Origin: Tsuneonella amylolytica
GTDB lineage: Bacteria; Pseudomonadota; Alphaproteobacteria; Sphingomonadales; Sphingomonadaceae
Length of the DNA: 64,000 nt
Assembly (NCBI RefSeq): GCF_003626915.1
Contig: NZ_CP032570.1
Coordinates: 868,001-932,000 of the forward strand
Reading direction: 5' to 3'
In this document: positions 48,672 through 57,449 of the stretch, piece by piece
Position numbering within the stretch: position 1 is the first letter of the stretch
Layout of the letters: each line of letters begins with the position of its first letter
Program-made: the position numbers and the translations under genes
Notes under the pieces: generated by a model
The model's database searches: none
What the model was told of the DNA's origin: nothing
The model's input: only the letters and a program-made list of their open reading frames with translations

Positions 48672-49001
48672 TCAGTCGAATACAGAAGCGTCTCGCGCGC
48701 GCATGGGGGCCGGGTCGAACTTCACGATCGCGACGATGGCGATGATCGGCACCATGGCCTTCATCGCGAATACGCCGCTTCCCCAATATGCGACGACGAC
48801 CGGGATCTGGATGCCGACATTGAACACGAGTTCGCCTTCCGGTCCGAAAACGCGCCCGACTCCGACAAATCCGAATAGCGAGCCGGCGATCCACAACGGC
48901 TTGCTTCGCACGCCCTTTGCCCGCGCCGATGCCCAGACACCGTAACCCGACAGGAATGCCGACAACAACGCGGTAACGACGACGACGACCTGGCCGATCA
49001 T
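48672..49001 (-). CDS. Small integral membrane protein, unknown function
   Basis: 109 residues with three hydrophobic stretches (about 2-25, 36-52, 65-95). Its start overlaps the stop of the GNAT gene by one base, so it is translationally coupled to it. No family recognised. Confidence 0.65.
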   Translation of the reverse strand: MIGQVVVVVTALLSAFLSGYGVWASARAKGVRSKPLWIAGSLFGFVGVGRVFGPEGELVFNVGIQIPVVVAYWGSGVFAMKAMVPIIAIVAIVKFDPAPMRARDASVFD

Positions 49002-49570
49002 CAGCTGTGCTGCGGCGACGCCAGCGGCCCGCTGGCGAACCCCGTCCGATCGATCTCGTAGATCACATGCCGGGCCGGACCGTTCGGCGTCTGCGTGATG
49101 TCGATGCGGTCGGTGAGCCGGCCGCCGATATTCTCCATCGCCTTGCGCGAGATCACGTTGTCCTCGCCGACGCGGAAATCGACTCGCGCCACACTGGCAA
49201 GTGCGTGGGCGAGCATCAGCCGTTTCATCTCAGCATTGGCACCGGTGCCCCACAGGCTGCGCGCGAGGAACGTCCAGCCGATTTCGACCGAGCCGCCGCC
49301 CGACGGATCGAGGTTCTGGAAGCGGCTTGATCCGACGATCTCTCCTCCCGCCTTCTCGATCACCGCGAGTGCGCCGCCGCTGGCCAGAGCATCCTCGACG
49401 AAGGCACGGAAGACCGGCTCCTGCCAGCGATCGTGCATCGGGTGGAGCGCCCAGACCTGCGGGTCGGAAGCCACCGCGAACAGCGCGTCCCAGTCGTTTT
49501 CGCGCAAGGGGCGCAGATGCAGCCGCTCGCCCTCGAGCGTCGGCTGCCGGTCGAGATCAGCCGGCGACAT
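49001..49570 (-). CDS. GNAT family N-acetyltransferase (RimJ/RimL-like)
   Basis: 189 residues. The beginning LEGERLHLRPLRENDWDALF and the later EIGWTFLARSLWGTGANAEMKRLMLAHA, with the acetyl-CoA loop, fit the RimJ/RimL group that acetylates protein N-termini or small amines. Its first codons overlap the end of the aminotransferase gene by 14 bases. Confidence 0.85.
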   Translation of the reverse strand: MSPADLDRQPTLEGERLHLRPLRENDWDALFAVASDPQVWALHPMHDRWQEPVFRAFVEDALASGGALAVIEKAGGEIVGSSRFQNLDPSGGGSVEIGWTFLARSLWGTGANAEMKRLMLAHALASVARVDFRVGEDNVISRKAMENIGGRLTDRIDITQTPNGPARHVIYEIDRTGFASGPLASPQHS

Positions 49571-50735
49571 CGCCCAGTGCCTCGACGAACTTGTCGATGT
49601 TGCCCTGCGTCAGCCCGGCGACGTTTATGCGGCCCGACCCTGCCATGTAGATGGCGTGATCGTCGCGCAGGCGCTGGATCTGTTCCTTCGACAGCGGGAG
49701 CATCGAGAACAGGCCGTTCTGTTCGCCGAGCGGCGCGAGATCGACGTTGCCCACCGTGCCCGCCGTCGCAAGCCGCTCGCGCACCTGACGCATTCGGGAG
49801 CGCATCCTTTCGAGCTCGTCCAGCCACTGGGCGGTCAATTTGTCGTCGCGCAGGATCAGGCGCACCGCGGCCGCGCCGTGATCGGGCGGCATCGACCAGT
49901 TCGCCCGAGCCAGGGCGGCCGCGTTGGACATGATCGCGGGCAGCCGGCTGCCCTCGTCCGCCATCACGTAAAACGCGCCTACCCGGTCGCGGTAAAGGCC
50001 GAAGTTCTTGTCGCAGCTGTATGCGACCAGCGCCTCGGGCACGGCGGCGAGCACCGTGCGAAGGCCGGCGGCGTCTTCCTCCATACCGTGGCCCAGCCCC
50101 TGATACGCCACGTCGATGATCGGCAGCGCCTTCCCGTCCGCGAACCCGTGCGCGATCGCCGCCCATTGTTCGGGCGTGTAGTCGATGCCGGTGGGGTTGT
50201 GGCAGCACCCGTGGAGCAGCACCGCCTCGCCCTCGCCCGCCCCGGCGATCGCGGCGAGCACCGCGTCGAGGTTCGCCGTCCCGTCGGCGCAGGCATGATC
50301 GAACTCGGCCACTTCGAGATCGAGGTCGGCGAGGATCTGCGCATGATTGGGCCAGCTCGGCACACCGAGGTGCACCTTCGTGACCCCCGCCGTACGTGCC
50401 AGCGCCGCCGCCAGCCGCACCGCGCCGGTACCGCCCGTGGTCTGCATCCCCTCGATCCGGCCGTGCATAGTGGGATCGCCCGCCCCGAACACGTAGGGCA
50501 TCAGCGCCTCGACGAAACCCATATCGCCCTCGGGCCCGAGATAGGCTTTCGAGGTCTGATCCTCGACCAGCTTGCGTTCGGCCGCCTTGATTGCGGCGAA
50601 CACCGGAGTATCGCCCTGGCCCGTGCGATAGACGCCCACGCCGAGGTCGATCTTGTCCGCGCGGTCGTCCGCGGCGTGGAGCTTGATCAGCGCGAGGAGC
50701 GCATCCGGGGCGGCGGATTCGAGTTTTTCGAGCAT
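49557..50735 (-). CDS. Aromatic-amino-acid / aspartate aminotransferase (class I PLP)
   Basis: 392 residues. Transfers amino groups between aspartate or aromatic amino acids and 2-oxo acids. The sequence follows the AspC/TyrB subgroup: KIDLGVGVYRTGQGDTPVF near the N-terminus, CCHNPTGIDYT, and the PLP-lysine region AYSCDKNFGLYRDRVG. TyrB-type specificity is plausible and would complete phenylalanine synthesis after pheA, but cannot be fixed from sequence. First gene of a three-gene minus-strand run. Confidence 0.92.
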   Translation of the reverse strand: MLEKLESAAPDALLALIKLHAADDRADKIDLGVGVYRTGQGDTPVFAAIKAAERKLVEDQTSKAYLGPEGDMGFVEALMPYVFGAGDPTMHGRIEGMQTTGGTGAVRLAAALARTAGVTKVHLGVPSWPNHAQILADLDLEVAEFDHACADGTANLDAVLAAIAGAGEGEAVLLHGCCHNPTGIDYTPEQWAAIAHGFADGKALPIIDVAYQGLGHGMEEDAAGLRTVLAAVPEALVAYSCDKNFGLYRDRVGAFYVMADEGSRLPAIMSNAAALARANWSMPPDHGAAAVRLILRDDKLTAQWLDELERMRSRMRQVRERLATAGTVGNVDLAPLGEQNGLFSMLPLSKEQIQRLRDDHAIYMAGSGRINVAGLTQGNIDKFVEALGDVAG

Positions 50736-50821
50736 TCGGCCCCCTTAACGCATGCGAGAAGGGCCGCAACGGTCATCCCGCAGCGGCCCCGCGATGCCCG
50801 AGGGCAGATTTTATTGGTAAG

Positions 50822-51637
50822 TCAGAACGGCAGCCAGCGCTGCTTCTTGGAAAACTTGAGATAACCGGCATTCACGCCCAGCCGCAGCCCGGCGCCGACC
50901 CGGATGGGGATCAAGACGACGTCGCCCTTGCGCACGTAGGAGGCATTGAGGCCGCCGATGACGTAGGCCGCCCCTTCGCCGGCGGGGAAACGCTCGTAGA
51001 GTTCCTCGGTATCGTAGAGGTTGTAGACCAGCACAAACGTGTTGCCCGCGTTCGCGCCCGCGTCGAAGCCGATCGACGGGCCGGTCCAATAGACGGGTTT
51101 CTGCCCCTCCACCTTGTGATGCAGCGTGCCCGAACCGTACCGCGCGCCGACGACGAACGCGCCCCCCGCCTCGCGGCCGATGATGTAGGCATTGGGTTCG
51201 CCCTGCTTGGCGAGCAGATCCTCGATCATCCGGGCGAGACCTTCGGCGCCCTTGCCGAAAACGCCCTCGGCCGCTCCGATGAGGTCGTCCTTCTTGTAGG
51301 TATCGCCCTGAACGGCGGCGACTTCCGGATTGGCCGACGCCTGGCTGGCCGCGACCGAGGCGTCGCCGCTGGTCACGACGGGCTCGCTCCATTCCGGCGC
51401 GACCTCCGTCGGGGCGCCGGCGGGCGGCGCCGCGGAATAAGTTGTCGTATCGTTGTAAGGCGCCGGCTCGCCCGGCGTCTCGGCGGGGGCCTGGGTGTTG
51501 AGATCGGCATCGATGCCCGAGTTGGGATCGATCGTCTCGATCTGCGCCATCGCGGGGCCGGCGACGAACGCTGCGGCGGCGAACGCCGCGATCGCTGCCC
51601 TTCGCGCACGGCGGACGATGGCTTCGAAATTGGTCAT
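50822..51637 (-). CDS. DUF1134 family exported protein
   Basis: 271 residues with a signal peptide (about 1-32, ending AGPAMA) and GGAGGG before the start. A Pro/Ala/Thr-rich spacer precedes the DUF1134 domain (about 110-270): IIGREAGGAFVVGARYGSGTL and VLIPIRVGAGLRLGVNAGYLKF. The glycine-rich barrel-like pattern resembles SYLF/lipid-binding domains. Widely conserved in alphaproteobacteria, function unknown. Confidence 0.85.
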   Translation of the reverse strand: MTNFEAIVRRARRAAIAAFAAAAFVAGPAMAQIETIDPNSGIDADLNTQAPAETPGEPAPYNDTTTYSAAPPAGAPTEVAPEWSEPVVTSGDASVAASQASANPEVAAVQGDTYKKDDLIGAAEGVFGKGAEGLARMIEDLLAKQGEPNAYIIGREAGGAFVVGARYGSGTLHHKVEGQKPVYWTGPSIGFDAGANAGNTFVLVYNLYDTEELYERFPAGEGAAYVIGGLNASYVRKGDVVLIPIRVGAGLRLGVNAGYLKFSKKQRWLPF

Positions 51638-51834
51638 GGGTCCCTCCATCCCGTCCCTCGGGATTTGTCCACCTCGCAAGAAAGGCCCCCGGCGGTGAAG
51701 CGGCAATGAATGCGCGGCGAAGCGAATCCGATTTGCGGCAAAGCGAGTCCTCTTCGCCGACTGCGACGATGCCCGCAATGAAGCCTTGCCGCCCGAAAAC
51801 CCCCCCGCTATAGCGCGCGCCTGCCATCGGGCCC

Positions 51835-51925
51835 GGAGACGTGGGTGAGTGGCTGAAACCAGTTCCCTGCTAAGGAACCGTACTCTATCAGGGTACCGAG
51901 GGTTCGAATCCCTCCGTCTCCGCCA
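51835..51925 (+). tRNA. tRNA-Ser (anticodon GCT)
   Basis: Acceptor GGAGACG/CGTCTCC, anticodon stem GTTCC/GGAAC with loop CTGCTAA (anticodon GCT, reads AGC/AGU), a long variable arm (TACTCTATCAGGGTA) and T arm GAGGG-TTCGAAT-CCCTC. G73 and encoded CCA. Confidence 0.97.
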
Positions 51926-52015
51926 CCGGCTTCCGAAGTTCGCGCCCCCCTTACCCGATACCCAAGCATTTCTTGCTTCGCTGCCCATGCGCATGCTGCC
52001 ATGCGGCGCGGCACG

Positions 52016-52921
52016 ATGAGCAGTTCCCTCACCCATCTCCAGCGTCTCGAGGCGGAGAGCATACATATCATGCGCGAGGTCGTCGCCGAGGCGGCGAAGC
52101 CCGTGATGCTCTACTCGATCGGCAAGGACAGCGCAGTCATGCTGCACCTAGCCAAAAAGGCGTTCCATCCCGCGCCGCCGCCGTTCCCGCTGCTGCACGT
52201 CGATACCACGTGGAAATTCCGCGCGATGTACGATCTGCGCCAAAAAAGCGCGGACGACGCCGGGATGGACCTGCTCGTATGGCAGAACGAGGAGGCGAAG
52301 AGCCGCGGGATCAACCCGTTCGACCACGGCCCGCTCCATACCGACATGTGGAAGACGCAAGGGCTGAAGCAGGCGCTCGATCATTACGGGTTCGACGCGG
52401 CCTTCGGCGGCGCGCGCCGTGACGAGGAGAAGGCCCGCGCGAAAGAGCGGGTGTTCAGTTTCCGCACCGCCAGCCACGGTTGGGACCCGAAGGATCAGCG
52501 GCCCGAACTGTGGAACCTCTACAACACGCGCAAGAAGCCGGGCGAAAGCATTCGGGTGTTCCCGCTGTCGAACTGGACCGAGCTCGACGTGTGGCAATAC
52601 ATCCAGCTCGAAGGGATCGAAATCGTCCCTCTCTATTTCGCCGCGCCCCGGCCGACGGTGATGCGGGATGGAATGCTGCTGATGGTCGACGACGACCGTT
52701 TCCCCCTCGCGCCGGGTGAGTATCCGGTCATGCGATCGGTCCGGTTCCGCACCCTCGGGTGCTATCCGCTCACCGGCGCGGTGGAGAGCGAGGCGGCGAC
52801 GCTGAGCGAGGTGATCCAGGAGACGCTGCTCACCACGACCTCCGAGCGGCAAGGCCGGGCCATCGACCGCGACGAGGGTGGCGCGGGCATGGAGAGGAAG
52901 AAGCAGGAGGGGTATTTCTGA
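52016..52921 (+). CDS. cysD: Sulfate adenylyltransferase subunit 2
   Basis: 301 residues. Catalytic subunit of ATP sulfurylase, making adenylyl sulfate. The PAPS-reductase-like fold shows [15 protein letters not shown] (PP-loop), [20 protein letters not shown] and [14 protein letters not shown] chose ATG 52016, which gives the usual length; ATG 52001 adds five residues. Overlaps cysNC by one base (TGATG). Confidence 0.96.
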   Translation: MSSSLTHLQRLEAESIHIMREVVAEAAKPVMLYSIGKDSAVMLHLAKKAFHPAPPPFPLLHVDTTWKFRAMYDLRQKSADDAGMDLLVWQNEEAKSRGINPFDHGPLHTDMWKTQGLKQALDHYGFDAAFGGARRDEEKARAKERVFSFRTASHGWDPKDQRPELWNLYNTRKKPGESIRVFPLSNWTELDVWQYIQLEGIEIVPLYFAAPRPTVMRDGMLLMVDDDRFPLAPGEYPVMRSVRFRTLGCYPLTGAVESEAATLSEVIQETLLTTTSERQGRAIDRDEGGAGMERKKQEGYF

Positions 52922-54852
52922 TGGCCGACGCCGCCCCGCCCGCACCCGCCTACGAAACCGATGCACTGATAGCGGAGGACATCGACGCCTACCTCGACCG
53001 GCACCAGCACAAGACGATGCTGCGCTTCATCACCTGCGGCAGCGTTGACGACGGCAAATCGACGCTGATCGGCCGGCTGTTATACGACAGCAAGATGATC
53101 TTCGAGGACCAGCTCGCTGCGCTGGAAAACGACAGCCGGCGCGTGGGCACGCAAGGGCAGGAGATCGATTTCGCGCTGCTGGTCGACGGCCTCGCCGCGG
53201 AGCGCGAACAGGGCATCACGATCGACGTCGCCTACCGCTTCTTCTCGACCGAGAAACGCAAGTTCATCGTCGCCGATTGCCCGGGGCACGAACAGTACAC
53301 GCGCAACATGGTGACGGGCGCGAGCACTGCGGATCTTGCAGTGATCCTGGTCGATGCGCGCAAGGGCGTGCTCGTGCAGACGCGCCGGCACAGCTATCTC
53401 TGCCACTTGCTCGGCATCCAAAACGTCGTGCTGGCGGTCAACAAGATGGACCTCGTCGGTTACGACCGGGCGACATACGACGCGATCGTCGCCAACTATG
53501 CGCTTTATGCGCAGAGCATCGGCATCGAGAGCTTCACCGCCATTCCGATCTCGGGCTTCCGGGGCGACAACATCGCCGGCCGTTCGGACAATACGCCGTG
53601 GTACGACGGGCCTTCGATGGTCGAGCACCTGGAAAGCGTGGAGGTGCTGTCGCAGCGCGAGGCGAGCAAGCCCTTCCGCATGCCGGTCCAGTGGGTGAAC
53701 CGCCCCAACCTCGACTTCCGCGGGTTCGCCGGGCTGATCGCCGGCGGAACGGTTGCGCCGGGCGACGCGGTGCGTGTGCTGCCGTCGGGCAAGACGAGCA
53801 CCGTCAAGGCGATCTCCACTTTCGATGGCGACCTCAATCTCGCGCAGGCGGGACAGTCGGTCACGCTGACGCTCGCCGACGAGATCGACTGCAGCCGCGG
53901 CAACGTGATCGCGGCGGCCGGCGATCCGCCGCAGGTGTCCGACCGGTTCGAGGCGACGATCGTCTGGCTCGACGACGATGTGCTGCTGCCGGGACGCGGC
54001 TACTGGATGAAGCTCGGCACGCAGACGGTCACCGCGACCGTCGCCGAGCCGAAATACGAGATCGACGTCGACGATCCCGCCGGGCCAGGCGCACACCTCG
54101 CCGCCAAGACGTTGAAGCTCAACGCGATCGGCGTGGCCGAGATCGCGACCGACCGGCCGGTGGTGTTCGAAAGCTATGCTGCCAATCCGGCACTCGGCGG
54201 GTTCATCCTGATCGACAAGATTACCGACCGGACGGTCGGCGCGGGGATGCTGCACTTCAGCCTCCGGCGCGCGCAGAACGTGCACTGGCAGCCGACCGAC
54301 ATCAGCCGCGATGCGCATGCGGCAATGAAGAACCAGAAGCCGCTGGTCCTGTGGTTCACGGGTTTGTCGGGCGCCGGCAAATCGACGATCGCCAACGCGG
54401 TGGAAAGACGGCTGGCCCGGATGAACCGGCACACCTTCCTCCTCGACGGCGACAACGTGCGGCACGGCCTCAACAAGGATTTGGGCTTCACCGAGGCCGA
54501 CCGCATCGAGAACGTGCGCCGCATCGGCGAAGTGGCGAAGCTGATGGCGGACGCGGGCCTCATCGTCCTCACCGCCTTCATCAGTCCCTTCCGTGCCGAG
54601 CGCGCGATGGTGCGCGATATGCTGCCCGAGGGCGAATTCGTGGAGATCTTCGTCGATACCCCGCTGTCGGTCGCCGAGGAGCGCGACGTGAAGGGTCTCT
54701 ACAAGAAGGCGCGCGCGGGCGATCTCAAGAACTTCACCGGGATCGACAGTCCCTACGAGCCGCCGGAAAACCCCGAGATCGTGGTAAACACGGTCGAGAT
54801 GACCGCCGACGAAGCCGCCGAGGCCATTCTCGCGAAGCTGTTCCCGCTGTGA
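52921..54852 (+). CDS. cysNC: Bifunctional sulfate adenylyltransferase subunit 1 / adenylylsulfate kinase
   Basis: 643 residues, a fusion. CysN part (about 1-460): GTPase motifs GSVDDGKST (40-48), DCPGHEQYTRNM and NKMD, which power ATP sulfurylase with CysD. CysC part (about 470-640): P-loop FTGLSGAGKST, DGDNVRHGLNKDLGF and the loop FISPFRAERAM, making PAPS from APS. Common fusion in alphaproteobacteria. Overlaps cysQ (GTGA). Confidence 0.96.
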   Translation: MADAAPPAPAYETDALIAEDIDAYLDRHQHKTMLRFITCGSVDDGKSTLIGRLLYDSKMIFEDQLAALENDSRRVGTQGQEIDFALLVDGLAAEREQGITIDVAYRFFSTEKRKFIVADCPGHEQYTRNMVTGASTADLAVILVDARKGVLVQTRRHSYLCHLLGIQNVVLAVNKMDLVGYDRATYDAIVANYALYAQSIGIESFTAIPISGFRGDNIAGRSDNTPWYDGPSMVEHLESVEVLSQREASKPFRMPVQWVNRPNLDFRGFAGLIAGGTVAPGDAVRVLPSGKTSTVKAISTFDGDLNLAQAGQSVTLTLADEIDCSRGNVIAAAGDPPQVSDRFEATIVWLDDDVLLPGRGYWMKLGTQTVTATVAEPKYEIDVDDPAGPGAHLAAKTLKLNAIGVAEIATDRPVVFESYAANPALGGFILIDKITDRTVGAGMLHFSLRRAQNVHWQPTDISRDAHAAMKNQKPLVLWFTGLSGAGKSTIANAVERRLARMNRHTFLLDGDNVRHGLNKDLGFTEADRIENVRRIGEVAKLMADAGLIVLTAFISPFRAERAMVRDMLPEGEFVEIFVDTPLSVAEERDVKGLYKKARAGDLKNFTGIDSPYEPPENPEIVVNTVEMTADEAAEAILAKLFPL

Positions 54853-55604
54853 CCGACGCCGATCTTGCGGCCCATCTCGCCGAAGAGGCGGGGCGCATCC
54901 TGCTGGAGGTGCGGGAAAGCGGCCGCCATCACGGCGAGGACCTCGGCCGCGCCGGCGATGCGGAGGCGAACGCCGTCCTCGTCGCCGCCTTGCGCGAATT
55001 GCGTCCCCACGACGGACTGCTGTCGGAAGAGGAAAAGGACAGCCCCGCCCGGCTCGGGAAGGAGCGCGTGTGGATCGTCGATCCGGTCGACGGCACGCGG
55101 GAATACGGTGAAGGGCGCACCGACTGGGCGGTTCACGTCGCGCTGACGGTGAACGGGGTGGCCGAAACCGGCGCGGTGGCCCTGCCGGGGCTCGGCCTCG
55201 TCCTGCGATCCGATGCGCCCGCCCCGCTTCCGCCCGCCGCCGACCGTCCGCGACTTGTCGTCAGCCGCACGAGACCCGCTGCCGAAGCCGTCGCGGTATC
55301 GAAAGCGATAGGCGGCGAACTTTTGCCCATGGGCAGCGCCGGGGCGAAGGCGATGGCGGTGGTGCGCGGCGAGGCGGATATCTATCTCCACACCGGAGGC
55401 CAATACGAGTGGGACAGCTGCGCGCCGGTCGCGGTCGCTCGGGCACACGGCCTCCACTGTTCGCGGGTCGACGGATCGCCGCTCGTCTACAACCGGGCCG
55501 ACACCTATATGCCCGACCTCCTGATCTGCCGTCCCGAATGGGCCGAACGGGTACTCGGCGAGATCGCGGCGCTCGCGGGCATTGGGGCGCGGGCCAACCT
55601 GTGA
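54849..55604 (+). CDS. cysQ: 3'(2'),5'-bisphosphate nucleotidase CysQ
   Basis: 251 residues from a GTG overlapping the cysNC stop. Hydrolyses PAP (or PAPS), relieving product build-up in sulfate assimilation. The inositol-monophosphatase-type metal site is visible: LLSEEEKD, WIVDPVDGTREY and, near the C-terminus, YEWDSCAPVAVARAHG. Position after cysDNC supports CysQ over inositol phosphatase. Confidence 0.92.
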   Translation: MTDADLAAHLAEEAGRILLEVRESGRHHGEDLGRAGDAEANAVLVAALRELRPHDGLLSEEEKDSPARLGKERVWIVDPVDGTREYGEGRTDWAVHVALTVNGVAETGAVALPGLGLVLRSDAPAPLPPAADRPRLVVSRTRPAAEAVAVSKAIGGELLPMGSAGAKAMAVVRGEADIYLHTGGQYEWDSCAPVAVARAHGLHCSRVDGSPLVYNRADTYMPDLLICRPEWAERVLGEIAALAGIGARANL

Positions 55605-55709
55605 TAAGCCGCATCTGCGCGACGGTATAACCGTTTACAGATCAATCATTTAGCTGCGTCGGACCGATTCCGGAGCGGCCGAAACCGATACTCGAAAGGC
55701 TCTGCCCCG

Positions 55710-56516
55710 ATGTCCTCCCGCCGCCGCCAGGTCTACGAAGGCAAGGCCAAGATCCTCTACGAAGGCCCCGAGCCGGGCACGCTGATCCAGTACTTCAAGG
55801 ACGATGCGACCGCCTTCAACGCCCAGAAGAAGGGCACGATCAACGGCAAGGGCGTGATCAACAACCGCATCAGCGAGTATGTGTTCACCCGGCTCGCTCA
55901 CATCGGCATCCCGACGCATTTCATCCGCCGACTCAACATGCGCGAGCAGCTGGTCCGGCAGGTCGAGATCATTCCGATCGAGGTGATCGTCCGCAACGTC
56001 GCCGCCGGTTCGCTGTCGAAGCGCCTCGGCATCGAGGAAGGCGAGCCGCTGCCGCACACCCTGATCGAATACTGCTACAAGGATGACGCGCTGGGCGATC
56101 CGTTCATTTCCGAAGAGGAAATCGCCTGCTTCAACTGGGCGAGCCACGAGGAGATGCAGGATATCTCCAGCATGGCGATCCGCATCAACGATTTCCTCTG
56201 CGGCATGTTCGCCGCGATCGGCATCCGCCTGGTCGATTTCAAGCTCGAGTTCGGGCGTATATGGGACCAGGACTACAGCCGCACGATCCTGGCCGACGAG
56301 ATCAGCCCCGACGGCTGCCGCCTGTGGGACATCAAGACCGGCGAGAAGCTCGACAAGGACCGCTTCCGCCGGGACCTCGGCGGCGAGAGCGAGGCGTATC
56401 AGGAGGTGGCACGCCGATTGGGGCTGCTGCAGGACGACGGCCAGGCGCCGGGCGAAGTGCTCGACATGAGCGCGCACCGCGGACGGCTACGCGGCAATCC
56501 TAAGCCCAAGAAGTAG
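55710..56516 (+). CDS. purC: Phosphoribosylaminoimidazole-succinocarboxamide synthase
   Basis: 268 residues. Couples aspartate to CAIR in purine synthesis, using ATP. The N-terminus [12 protein letters not shown] and [14 protein letters not shown] are diagnostic, as are [16 protein letters not shown] and [10 protein letters not shown]. Slightly longer than average at the C-terminus (ending in a lysine-rich KPKK). Confidence 0.97.
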   Translation: MSSRRRQVYEGKAKILYEGPEPGTLIQYFKDDATAFNAQKKGTINGKGVINNRISEYVFTRLAHIGIPTHFIRRLNMREQLVRQVEIIPIEVIVRNVAAGSLSKRLGIEEGEPLPHTLIEYCYKDDALGDPFISEEEIACFNWASHEEMQDISSMAIRINDFLCGMFAAIGIRLVDFKLEFGRIWDQDYSRTILADEISPDGCRLWDIKTGEKLDKDRFRRDLGGESEAYQEVARRLGLLQDDGQAPGEVLDMSAHRGRLRGNPKPKK

Positions 56517-56520
56517 GCGG

Positions 56521-57399
56521 TCAGATCACGTAGCGCAGGGTGATACCGGCCGGCTCGATTGCCATGCCGGCCCCTTCGATATGGTCGCCGTCCACCTGCA
56601 CGGGGTGGACGCACCGGTCGAACGACGCGCGGCGTATGCTGCGGATTTCCGCAAGGCCCAGCCGGTCGAGCGGAAGCTTCGCGAACGCCGCCGCGACCGC
56701 CGCCATGATGCCGAGCCGGGACGGGCGGGTGAGGACGATCAGCTCCACCGCGTCGGCTCTCAGCGCAGCCTTGGGTGAAAGGCGGTAGCGGCCCGCATAA
56801 AGCGCACCGTGGCTCGCGATCACCGCGCCCGCCTCGCACGCGAACGGCGTTCCGTCGGCAAGCTCGCCCGACACGCGCATGGTCTCGCGCGGCCAGTGCC
56901 GCAGGACGCGCATCATCGCGACTACGTAGGCCAGCCGCCCGACCCGCTTCTTGAGTGCGCCCGACACGTGCGCGACCGCGTGGCTGTCCGGGCCGATGGA
57001 CAGGCAGGCGACCACCGGCAGGTCGCCCAGCCGATAAAGCGGCGCGGAGAGCCATCCTTCCGGACCGCGCCGCCATGCCGCCATCACTTGCGCGGCCAGC
57101 CGCTCCGGATCGCGCGCATAGCCGACCTCGCGCGCGACGAGGTTGATCGTGCCCGACGGGGCGATGCAAAGCGGAATGGCTCCGGCCATCCGGCCGAGCG
57201 CCTGCACCGCATCGCGCAGCGTCCCGTCGCCGCCATGGATGCAGGCGAGATCGGGCGGGTCGCCGGCAGGCGTCCATTCGCGGGGCGAGGCGACGAGGCG
57301 CACGTCGACCCCTTCCGATGCGAACGCACGCGCCAGATCATCCAGCCGATGCTGCCGAAAACTGCCCGCATAGGGATTGTAGACGAGGTCGAGCTTCAT
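56521..57399 (-). CDS. Diacylglycerol kinase family (YegS-like) lipid kinase
   Basis: 292 residues. The catalytic domain starts LDLVYNPYAGSFR and has IHGGDGTLRDAVQAL (nucleotide-binding GGDGT) and APSGTINLVAREVG. The C-terminal beta-sandwich ends VDGDHIEGAG. Phosphorylates a lipid or sphingoid-base-like substrate; in a sphingolipid-making sphingomonad a sphingosine-kinase-type substrate is conceivable but unproven. I took ATG 57399; a TTG at 57438 is open. It converges on purC, four bases between stops. Confidence 0.87.
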   Translation of the reverse strand: MKLDLVYNPYAGSFRQHRLDDLARAFASEGVDVRLVASPREWTPAGDPPDLACIHGGDGTLRDAVQALGRMAGAIPLCIAPSGTINLVAREVGYARDPERLAAQVMAAWRRGPEGWLSAPLYRLGDLPVVACLSIGPDSHAVAHVSGALKKRVGRLAYVVAMMRVLRHWPRETMRVSGELADGTPFACEAGAVIASHGALYAGRYRLSPKAALRADAVELIVLTRPSRLGIMAAVAAAFAKLPLDRLGLAEIRSIRRASFDRCVHPVQVDGDHIEGAGMAIEPAGITLRYVI

Positions 57400-57449
57400 C
57401 GGGCTGCGGTTGTTGCCCCGTTCAGCCGGGGCGGGCAAGGATGCCTGTC

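Noticed and set aside
51835-52015. tRNA-Ser as an integration site for a genomic island
   Set aside because: Ordinary core genes (DUF1134, cysD) flank it, no repeat of the tRNA 3' end was noticed, and no integrase is present.
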